Positions 21,761-32,400 of a stretch of 52,412 bases of DNA are shown here, piece after piece (position 1 is the stretch's first letter; every line of letters starts with the position of its first letter). Position numbers and translations under genes: made by a program. The notes under the pieces are model-generated. The model was not told where the DNA came from. It did no database searches and saw nothing but the letters and a program-made list of their open reading frames with translations. The DNA comes from Lingula anatina (taxonomy: Eukaryota; Brachiopoda; Lingulata; Lingulida; Lingulidae): the NCBI RefSeq assembly GCF_001039355.2, contig NW_019775550.1:1-52412 (forward strand). The letters run 5' to 3'.

Positions 21761-22185
21761 GAGGCACACAACGTAACTGGCTCGCGCTGCCAGTAATTAC
21801 GCGGCGGGATATTCAGTGCACAGACCGTGATCATAAGATAGCGCGAATAGAAAATAGAATTTAGAAAATAGACATTGCATGTGAACGAAGCCTTAATCGC
21901 CATGTTCCATTAATTGATTAATTGCAGTAAACAATGAGGAGGAAATGCTGAAGACAAAACAATGTCGGGTCGTTGTGTGCCTCCCTTAACACTTACCATG
22001 TTGCTGTCAAGGAGAAAGGAACCGAGATAGCGATCATTTAAACCGCTGATGCTGCTTTNATTGAAAACGACCCATTAAAGGTTTAAGGATGTGTGACAAA
22101 CGACACGTGAACTAGATCAGAGACGTAATTTCTTTACCTTTCAGTCAAGAAGCTGTTTGGAGATAAATAGTGAAGAAGTCATATC

Positions 22186-22322
22186 ATGGCGATCGGGATC
22201 GTTTTGTTGTGAGTCTATTGTTTTTTCCCCTGTAAATCGAATGTTGTTTCTTCCGCAGAATGTTGATTTTTTTACGCATGCTGAATTTTACATTCTCTCT
22301 GTCTTTTTCTCTCTCGCTCGCT

Positions 22323-22379
<57 letters not shown>

Positions 22380-23682
22380 GCACAGGTGCACACTAGTCGA
22401 CTATTACATTGTAGCAGTACTGAACTACATTCAAACAATGATAAACACTTGTCAACATAAATTGTCCGCTTTTCGCAGAAGTCATACTGGCACAACGTAA
22501 ACATGCGGGCATAATTTTTGTGACAGTATCACAAACTACGATGAAAATTATATGTAATTCCGTGTCACCGTTCGCTTAAAGGCATAATGGACTAATAAGA
22601 GTTAAAGCAGAGCGAACAACTAACACCTGGAGCCTTAAATTGCCCAATTTTCACAGAAATCATCCAGACATCATTATTGTGAATTATTACAAATAATTAT
22701 TGTAAACAGATCCATTAGAAGTATTTACACTTGATCGACATTTTTCAAGGCCACTCTTTTTTATACCAAACAAAAGCATAAACTTTGTAATTAATAAAGT
22801 GCATTTACCCGTCATGTGGAGTGTTAGGCAATGTTATCACACAAATTCACAAAATCACTTGAATAGGGACAAAAAGTGTTAATATCCCAAACAGCTCGAG
22901 AGAAGCAAGCCATCTTTGATTTATTTTATTCACTATTTCTCAACAGAATGTGATAACGTCAATAGAAATTAATATATATATATTCGCATATTTTTCTGTT
23001 TAGGTATGCTTGTGGGTTTATAGCAGGTGTGGGAGGTTACGGAGGTACGTGTCATTTGTTTTTTCTTCATACATTGTGATGTAAATAAAGTAAACTAAAA
23101 CGATTAATTGTGTCAAATGAAAATGGAAGCCAAATTGCCAGCATCAAACGGTTTGCGCCTCTTTAATCAGATCGCATTACTGATGCTTGTGAAAGACGGT
23201 CTTAGCAAAGACGACTATTTGTTTGTGAAAAGACGGTCTTAGCAAAGACGACTATTTGTTTGTGAAAAGACGGTCTTAGCAAAGACGACTATTTGTTTGT
23301 GAAAAGACGGTCTTAGCAAAGACGACTATTTGTTTGTGAAAAGACGGTCTTAGCAAAGACGACTGTTTGTTTTTAAAAGACGGTCTTAGCAAAGACGACT
23401 ATTTGTTTGTGAAAAGACGGTCTTAGCAAAGACGACTGTTTGTTTTTAAAAGACGGTCTTAGCAAAGACGACTATTTTCTTTGGTCGACGAAATTGCGTT
23501 AAGCAAAGGAAGGTACTTTACCTCGCTTTTTGTCTTTCAACTTATCCCCTATTGCTATTTGCAATAACCTTGGCAACGACGTTGACGCACAGCGATGAAA
23601 ATAACCCTTTTTAGGCACAATGACTGTTGTTCGTAAAATGATTTTTAATGTCTCATGTATATTTAAAAACTACTACTACTAC

Positions 23683-23721
<39 letters not shown>

Positions 23722-26700
23722 CCTAGACCTCATGATAGGCACCATAGGTCAGGTCCGCAATGGTATTACGGCACCAAATGGCATACAATATCTGGCGTCC
23801 CGGATTTCTGAGGGCACCGGATGCATCATCTCCATCTCAAACAACGGAGACGGGACGCTGCGGGCGCCGCACTGGGACGTTTTTGAGGGGGAGGTGGAAG
23901 GAAGTGTGCCGCAAGAGATTGGACCCAGGCAATCAGTGGCTCTGAAATTCCACAAGTCAAAGATAGGTGAGAAGGGTTATCATTGTGCGTATTAAAGGTG
24001 TATTGTGTTGGATTTTTCCCCCTCGAAAGACATATTTTTAAGTGTGTTAAAACATATTTTTTTATTGGTGCCCAGGATTATTTGATTCTCCTTTCCAGAC
24101 ACGTCTCATAACTCTGTAACAAATTCGAATTTTTGCACGACTTTGAGCATATGAAGGTATCACCACTGGGTTTATTGAACATTCGTGAAAAGTTTCAGTA
24201 ACAACCTCTCACCTAAAATGAGCTAAAACTGTTGTTATTTGCATAACAACAAGTTGTTCATCGTAGTGCGAGCTGTCTTCTCGAATGCACACTTGGCAGT
24301 TAGACAGAGTCGGGTGTAGATGCAACAGAATGTGTGGCGCAGTCAGAAGGTCGAGCTTTTATAAGGCGTGGAAGCAAATAAATGTTTGTGAGTATCACTA
24401 TTTTTTCAACAACCACAGTCATTAAATACTAAAGGCGCAGAAGAATGAGAAAAATATTAACGACAAATATTTATGACATGAATTCTTTTACCATATTTCC
24501 ATTGTTACTTGTATGTCACTCAGAATGGTAGAAATTATTGCTTACAGTGCACTGGGACTCCAAATTTTCAGGATAAAGGGTGCATTCATCAGACTTTTGA
24601 TGATATTAAACCCAAGTTTGCTTGAAATCCTCTGCACTTTGTAATCCTCTGTTTGAACATTTCATGTGTCCCAGCCTTGACAAATAATTTTGAATATTTT
24701 GACCTGATTAAAAAAGTCGTGTGTGTTTAAATATAAGTATTACCACCCAAATTAATTAATTGGATGCTTGTCACCGTTCTGAACTTCTGATCCAAGGATT
24801 TCGAGTCCTCATTACACAATGATTAATAGATACATATTTTACACAGCCTGTCGTCTCCATTGTGCCGTGTGTGTTGTGCATCCATTACACGGTTCACTGT
24901 ATGAAAACTTATTATATATGTGCAATATATTTGTTATAATTTTCGAAGAGAATTTGCAAACGATCTCTTTCTCTGAAATGCGTCAACATGTACAACACGT
25001 GTTATAACTTTTAATATGAAGAGGAATATATTAACGGTCGTAGCAATAACCTCGCCCACCCTGCAAATGAAACGGGCTGTGCTATCAATGTTACTTATTT
25101 AACAAGAGGCCTCAAATAGTTATATCATTAACTAATTCCAGATTATAATTTTGGTTTTAGCTGAACCTGAACATCAGACTAGTTAATAAATGTGCACGCC
25201 ATTCCATTTATATGTGCCCTCTGCCCTGTGATATTAAATGCATTATTAGAATGTAAAGAGCCTGTCTGTTTAGATCAAAGTTGTAAACATTATTTTATCT
25301 TTTCAGGAGCTCAAGGAGATTCTGCACAGCATCCGCTTGAAAGCAACCTATGAAGTCTAGCCTTTGTTTCACACACAGGAACCCACGCTCCTTCGTACAG
25401 CTGTTATAAGAAAACTCAATAAAAAACTTTTGTAATTTTGCGTTTTATTTTTTACTTTGTTATGAAATTATTGTGATAAGTATAGTAAGAAAATGAGTTT
25501 TTTTTAAGTGTTTGAGTACGTTCGAATTCAATCTGATCAGTAAATAATGTCAATGTTTTTGTTTTAATTTGGCGGCCTATTCTTAGTATAAATACTTAAT
25601 TTGATATTTGAACGTAATAATGAAAAGGTGGGATGCTTCTGATGTAAGCTTAAATCAAGTTAGTTTTTTAATGGATACGGCTGAAATTGTCCACAAAATT
25701 TGATTTCTGAGGGTAAAGCAGAATTTCTTCAATTCCTGTTCTCTGAACCAAATCGGGATTATTACTAGAATCGCCCCACCTGCCTCCCCTTCTATTGGAA
25801 TAGACTGGCCCCACCTGTCAGCCCTCAAATGCAATGGACTTGCTCCACCTGACGCCCCTTCTAATGCAATGGACTCGCCCTACCTATAAGCCCTCTAACG
25901 CAATGGACCTGACCCACCTGTCATCCCTCTATTGCAATGCACTCGCCCCACCTATCACCCCTCTTATGCAATGGACCTGCCCCACCTAACACCCCTCTCA
26001 TGCGATGGACCTGCCCCACCTGTCACCCCTCTCATGCAATGGACCTGCCCCACCTGTCACCCCTGTGATGCAATGGAATCGCCCCACCTGTCACCCCTCT
26101 AATGCAATGAACTCGTCCCACCTGCCACCCCTTAAATGGAATGGAATCGTCCCACACAACACCCCCTTATTTGGAATGGAGTCGCCCCACCTGACATTCC
26201 TCAGATTGAGTGGATTTTCTCCACTAAACCCCTCCAATTGAATGGACTCCCCCACCTAGTCTATCAGATGACCGTGGCGTACTATTCAACCTTGCTGCAG
26301 TCAAGTCCTCACTGCTAAAACTTTTCACTACCCGTGTTAGCTGACCTTGTAAAAATTTATTTGAATGGATTTTCTAAAATAAAGTTAATCCATTCATTCA
26401 TTACAAACGCCAATCAACGATCAGGATTACTTGAAAACCCCTTTAATATAATTTTGATAAACCTTGTTTTATAATTGAAGTCTATTTTAAAAGTTTTTTT
26501 AAAGCTTTTAATCAAGTTGGTCATTTCGGGTAGGTACCAACTGCCTGAGGGTTCTAAAATCCTCATCGCTTTAGTCGCTCTAGCATTTTGACTAGCTGAA
26601 ACATAGTTCTTAACCGTACTAAATGGCACCGTTCGCCCTCTAAATTACCATATACAGAAATACAAAGGTTACTGTAACTTTAAAAAGTCCAAAGTGGGAT

Positions 26701-26962
26701 AATACGGGGAAACTTTCGAGTCCCGACTTTACCAGTATACTAATGATCATATAAATATTTCAGGTAACCCCAAGAATATTTTCGAGTCCTCCTCCGGTAT
26801 CATAGGGTGCACTGTTAAAGGGACCGCCCACACTTTGGTATTTGGATGGGAAGTGCCCCTGTTTCACGCCAATCATTTCAGATTTCAGGTAAAGAATTGT
26901 TACTATCTTTTTCTCTCTTTAGCTTTGGGTCTATTGGAAGTTTTATATGGGTCACCAGGGTA

Positions 26963-27055
<93 letters not shown>

Positions 27056-27539
27056 TTTACACAAGTAATCTTTTAAAAATTATATTAAAATTAAAGGAGT
27101 TGCTTACTGGCACTAAACGTCTTGGTTCACAGAACAAGACTTAGACGTGCTTGGAAGTAGTAAATTATTCTTTTTTTTAAGGTAAAAGCATGTTAAAAAT
27201 AAAATTGAACTTTCCCAAGATACTCCCACGATTGCTTAAGTTTTGTTTATGCACAATTTCAGGTAATTGCCATTGATAGAATAATAAAATTCTTTAACTT
27301 GTTTTATTTCCCCTTGTTTCTCTTTATAGGTATTCCACAAATACGTGCACGCCTCGAGGGAAGTTTACGACGAAATCGAGTCCAGATACAACGTTACAGA
27401 AACTCGCGTCTTCAAGCAAAAGGACTTCGGAGGGCTAACCGTGCAGGGGGCCATGACGAACCGCAAGCAAGCGGAGCTCTACATTTTCCTCGATTATGAC
27501 CAAAGAGAATTCGAGCTCGCCGAAAAGTTGGAGAAATAA
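22186..27539 (+). CDS. Secreted actinoporin-like pore-forming protein (five exons)
   Basis: Phase-consistent exons are 22186-22208, 23004-23044, 23727-23966, 26764-26888 and 27330-27539, totalling 212 residues. Exons 1-2 encode a short hydrophobic start suited to a signal peptide, with a glycine-rich stretch after it. Exon 3 holds an ISNNGDG-type early strand; exon 4 has the central SSGIIG segment and the W-x-VP...N block resembling the membrane-binding loop of actinoporins; exon 5 has the later GGLTVQGAM strand. Order, spacing and length fit the sea-anemone cytolysin/actinoporin-like family, which binds membranes and oligomerises into pores; relatives also occur in molluscs and other animals. 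Similarity is remote: the aromatic patch is partly replaced, so activity and lipid preference are unknown. All introns contain repeats. Exons 1-2 are tiny and rest on phase and splice signals only. Confidence 0.6.
22310..22384. repeat. (CT)n/(CA)n microsatellite
   Basis: A CT-rich tract followed by a CA tract in the first intron of the actinoporin-like gene. Confidence 0.9.
23195..23475. repeat. 37/36-bp minisatellite, eight units
   Basis: Eight head-to-tail units begin GACGGTCTTAGCAAAGACGA. Units 1-4 and 6 are the 37-bp form (…ATTTGTTTGTGAAAA). Units 5 and 7 are a 36-bp variant (…GTTTGTTTTTAAAA). Unit 8 is diverged at its end. Each unit contains the hairpin GTCTT-AGCA-AAGAC. The array lies in intron 2 of the actinoporin-like gene. 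Confidence 0.95.
23686..23721. repeat. (TTA)n microsatellite
   Basis: It runs up to the splice acceptor of exon 3 of the actinoporin-like gene and so supplies its pyrimidine-rich tract. Confidence 0.9.
25307..25353 (+). other. Possible alternative or foreign terminal exon in intron 3
   Basis: A strong acceptor (TTATCTTTTCAG) is followed by a short open stretch. In the phase left by exon 3 of the actinoporin-like gene it gives about 15 residues and a TGA at 25351-25353, which would make a truncated protein of about 116 residues. In another frame it reads ELKEILHSIRLKATYEV then TAG, which looks more protein-like and may end a different transcript. An AATAAA and T-rich sequence follow within 80 bp. 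Confidence 0.4.
25418..25423 (+). terminator. Poly(A) signal after the possible terminal exon
   Basis: AATAAA is followed by TTTTGTAATTTTGCGTTTTA, a plausible downstream element. It sits inside intron 3 of the actinoporin-like gene and supports the idea of a transcript ending here. Confidence 0.45.
25771..26262. repeat. 33-bp minisatellite, about fifteen diverged units
   Basis: The repeating unit is approximately ATGCAATGGACCTGCCCCAC then CTGTCACCCCTCT. Units are diverged at the ends and most alike in the middle (about 25980-26100). It lies in intron 3 of the actinoporin-like gene. The 33-bp period keeps one frame open for part of its length, but nothing suggests translation. Confidence 0.85.
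26966..27051. repeat. (CA)n/(GA)n compound microsatellite
   Basis: CA repeats pass into AG repeats in intron 4 of the actinoporin-like gene. Confidence 0.95.
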
Positions 27540-28273
27540 TTAAATGAGAAATGATATGACATGCCAAAGACGGTGTATTTCACGTTTGTTTTTAACTTCA
27601 GTTTTGGAACATAATCCGACTTTAAACTAGGTTTGGCCAGAAAAGCACAGAAACAACTTGGATATCGGCGGATTTTTAATTTAAATTACTCTTATTGCCA
27701 CTGTTATTACTACTTCTCGTTTAGTACGAATATTTTCTATGACCATTGTTATTTTATTCATTCATTTCACTTAAAAATAATGATTAATAATCATTAAAAC
27801 AGCTCAAAAAAGAAGTACAAGGCATTTATCGGAACATATTTTCTTCAAAGCACCAGTGACAATTCTAGAGTGTCAAGTAGATTGTGCTCAGTGACATTAA
27901 AATAACACAATTGCGTTTAAATTAGGATTACTAGAATTTATAAGCTCAGATTTCCCAATGACACAAATTACAAAAATAAACATAAATAAACAAATAAAAA
28001 ATCAACCAAAATAATTATTTAAAAAAAAGTCAAATGACGTGAACAGTCCCCATTTTTGATAAAAAAAGAAATAATCCGTCTGAGCCCACAGCTTCAGTGC
28101 ATCTATTTTTAATTTTTTAATCATTAGTATATTTTCATAATGAGAAATGATTTTGGATATCCAGTAAGGAAAAGTCTAATATAGAATTTGAATAATATAT
28201 CGATATGTTCCTGATGTTTTCAAATTCTTCAGGAATATCTCCCAAAACGGGCACAAAACTGTTCTTCACAGTT

Positions 28274-28683
28274 TTAGCTTTCGTCCATCTTTTCCTCTTT
28301 CCTTCCCTCATCCTTGCCCTCGCCCCCCTGCTCTGCGTTTTGCATTGCACGAACAAAGGCCTCAACATCTGAAATACATAAACAAAATATCATACAGTGG
28401 ATATATCAGGGTTATACTGAACATTATTCATGAAATCCTTAGATGTTACAGCTTCTTGGCCCTAAAATACAAAATTTGGATGCACAAGTTGTTTAGATTT
28501 TGAAATTTCTAAATTGCCAAGAAATCAGTCCATCAATCATTCACTTTTAACCTTACTTTAACAGTTATTATAAATATTCAGTCAAATTTGAAAGATTTTT
28601 TTACATTTACGGATCATTTAAAAACATGCAAAGCAGTTACCAGAATTACTATTTTCATCAAAACTTTGCCTGCATATGAAAAA

Positions 28684-28748
<65 letters not shown>

Positions 28749-29412
28749 GGTAATTAAAACTCACCTCCCTGTGCAGCTGCATTGGCCACCTCTTCTCCCA
28801 GGCCAAACTGGCCCATGAGTGGCCCCAGCTGACCAGAGGCCAGTGCAGCACTGAATGTACTTAGAGCCTGGAAATTAAAGATACATAAATATAATTATTA
28901 TTATTATTATCATCATTATTATAATTATAAGATCTGAGACTACTGGACATGTACCACCAGTAGCAATGAAATTTCTCAGAGCCTGGGAATACAATATACA
29001 GGGAGAGTTATGATTTTTAGAAGACAGACATGAGCTCGGGTTTTAGGAAAAAAAAAAAAAAAAAAAGATCTGAGAGGGTAAGGTAATCCTGGGCAAGAAC
29101 CACCAGCTGGGTCAGGTAAACATTAATTATTTAATAAAAATGATATTTCTGGAGCAAAGGTGTCTCATGAGCAAAAGGAATGACAAAACAGATATTTCTG
29201 GGGAAAAAAGGGACTATAACAAATATATTTCCAGAAAATCTTAACAGCCTGTTGATAATTTGTAACTGAAAGATTAGAAATGCACAGCCACCTCCTGTAC
29301 ATGTACCACCAGCACAGTCACTTATATAAAGGGAGCACAAATAACAAAATAACATGTAAATATTTCAAGAGACACTCCGTTTGGGCAATTTATAATTATA
29401 GGTCATATGTGA

Positions 29413-29449
<37 letters not shown>

Positions 29450-32400
29450 ATTGAACATCATATCATACAAACCTGTTGAAACTGAGGTGCAGAAACCGTG
29501 GCTCGCAGCTCTTCTTCACTCTTGGGCAGAGAGCCTCCCTGTGGTAAGAAGGGGACGAGTCTCTGCTGTACCTCCTTGTTCGCCAGGATGGGAATGAGGC
29601 TGTCGGGATTCAGGGCCTGAACCAGGTCTACGTCTGGAACAAGAGGGATATGATTCAAAACATACTGAACAAAATTTAGAGAAGAATTTCAAAAATATAT
29701 TTTAGGGGCAATTTTATTAATGGACAACAGGAACTTCCACAACACAATAATGAATATAATATAACTCATGAATGAGTGTGTGCCCTGGGGAAAAAAAAAA
29801 CAAAAAAACATTATCTTTTGTTCAGCCCTTTTCCTTTTTAGTATGCACCATAACAGAAAAATCAGGGTAGCAATGAATTACATTTCACATCTATTTTCAT
29901 CCACTTATCTATAATTGTTTTTGACAATTTATCATCAAGTATTTCAATTTTCTAATTTGCCTGCAACTGGCCAACTAGAAATAAATTCAAACCATTTCTA
30001 GAAGACAATGATTTATATCAGATATAACAAATTGCCCTTTCATGAGAGGGCCTTGATCACATTTTTACTATCAATGCACAAGACAACAAAAAACCTATTT
30101 AAACAAACTATCCAACTAGAAGGCTAAGAGATATTTTATCCTTGAGTGAGCTAAGAGAATAAGATGCTGGGGTAGCGCTAAAATTTTTTTTTCGCTTAGC
30201 CAAATTACCACTTTTTTGTCAATTTGTTATCCAAATGGCTTTAATTTGACTAAAATTAGTCAAATCAAGCCCTTTTTTGTTTAGCCAGTTTAAGTCAGTT
30301 TTAGCATTTGGCTAAATTGGCGAGTGTTAGGGCTACCCCAGTGATGGTAAAATGTATACATACTTGTTTGACTGGAACCTGTGGCTCCTGATGCTGCCGG
30401 CACTGAAAATTATAAACAAAACAAACAGACTTCAAATATACCTTAAGATGATATCATACGTGATTTTATTCAAGAGCAAAACCAATTTTCAAACAATATA
30501 ATCCAGAAATTAAAATTTTTTAAACCTGTGAAAATCCCACACTGACCCACCTGTCATATTAGACAGTATATTCTGCAAGTCACTGAGCTNAAACAGACTT
30601 CAAATACACATTAAGATGATATCATACCTGATTTTATTCAAGAGCAAAAACAATTTTCAAACAATATAATCCAGAAATTAAAAATTTTAAACCTTTGAAA
30701 ATCCCACACTGACCCACCTGTCATATTAGACAGTATATTCTGCAAGTCACTGAGTTGTATGGGAGTTCCGCCGGCACCAGGTGTCGGTGCCTGTGGACCA
30801 GCAGGGGGCGCTGTCTGTGGCACAGGTTGCTGGGCTGTGATCAGCGAAGGCTGGGAAGGCAAGGCAGCCGCAGTGGCAGGCCGCGGAGCAGGGGTCACTG
30901 TACTGTCAGCACTGGTGGCTCTGGGACCAGGAGAAGATTGGACTCGCAGTGGCCTGAAAAATCAATCAATCAATTAATTAGTCAATAAATAAATCAACAC
31001 TTAATGTTAATGGAGTAAGAAATTCAGTATGAATCAAATGACGATGAATAAGGCAATATTTTTATTAATCTGTGCACAAAATACGAATAATTCACAAAAC
31101 AATACAAATATCTGAAAACAATCTGCTTCTTCCACAAAATAAGTTTAGTTTGAATATAATGATTTCATTTCTTTATCCCTTCTAGTGTGTGCATCTAATT
31201 GCAGAGAGGAATAGACTTTGTATAGGAATCAAATACTTCAGAATAAACTGTTTAAATTCTTACGTGGATGAGTCAGTGGACTGAGCACTGGCAGGTCTGG
31301 CTCCCATCATAGATGTCAGTCCTCCCATACCACCCATCCCCATACCACCTGAAGAGTAAAAAACATAGTCCTTATTAACTAGATAAGGGTCAAAACACGG
31401 TATTTGAAATGTCTCTGACGGGACATTTTAGAGACAATCTTAAAAATTACAGTTGGTAAATGATCCACATGGTTACTTTTAAATACATTTTTATTTAGCT
31501 GGACCATAAAGGATTATGTAAAACAAGCAGCTAATTTGTATTGAAATAAATGTGGGAATTATAATCACTTAAAGGTCTGTCTCTGACGGGACATTTTTGA
31601 CCCCTGTATTTTTTGACTAAAACTCCAATGCAAAATTCTCTTTGAAATTTCATTTAATCAAGACTTTTGTAATTCATATTGCAAGGTACAAGTCTTGGGG
31701 AGCAATTAATGCACAAACAGGCCAGTTTTATTTACTTTCCTTGGCAGCATGGGTTGTTAAGTATAAAAAGTCACTGTCTCTGACGGGACGTCTCTGACGG
31801 GACACATTTGGGCACTATTGGAAAATCTTAGAAAAGAGGTTTAAAAAGCCACATTTTTGTATCTAATGAATCTTACTTGATGGCTATTGCAAAACAGCAT
31901 TTCTGTACATTAGAAAAATCACCAGATACATATATGTTTATAATATTAATTAATTATCATGACACGGCGATAAGGCACAGTATAATTTTCACATAATCCA
32001 CTGTCCATTACTGCTATTTCTCAATATCAATCAACACTGTCCATGATAGTTCACATAATAATTCCTGTTTTTCAGTTAGTCTTAGAACACATATCTTTTC
32101 TGCACTTTAGAGATTTTTTCAACCAGTCACATTAACAGGTGATGGAAACAAGTTAAGTCCACCAGTGTCTATGCTAGGCATTGGAAGGACTTCCTTGGCA
32201 TCTTTTACGGGAATCCATGCTTTGTCTTCTGTGGCAGGGTACACAAAGATTCTTTTGCCAGAACCTTCATTACATAAGAAACTGACTTCCACTTTGCCAT
32301 CTTCAGTATCATGGGTGACCTGACCTAAGAATTGTTTTACTCCTTTCCTGGCAGCAAACTCCACAATGACAAAATTTCCCTAGTAAGACTGAGCTGTGCC

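Larger units (their letters stand above)
17869..22185. other. Intergenic region with repeats and no recognised gene
   Basis: No reading frame here shows recognisable protein features. The region holds a second AATAAA at 18224, an inverted-repeat element at 20128-20337, an (ATAA)n tract at 20560-20608, a degenerate tandem repeat at about 20810-21040, a (TG)n tract at 21190-21225, a truncated Harbinger-like MITE at about 21716-21760, and an 'n' at 22059. Confidence 0.55.

Noticed and set aside
23195-23475. CRISPR-like array
   Set aside because: Units are contiguous tandem repeats without unique spacers, in an animal intron.
26005-26241. Open frame of repeated proline-rich units
   Set aside because: It follows from a 33-bp minisatellite period and has no start context, splice support or recognisable domain.
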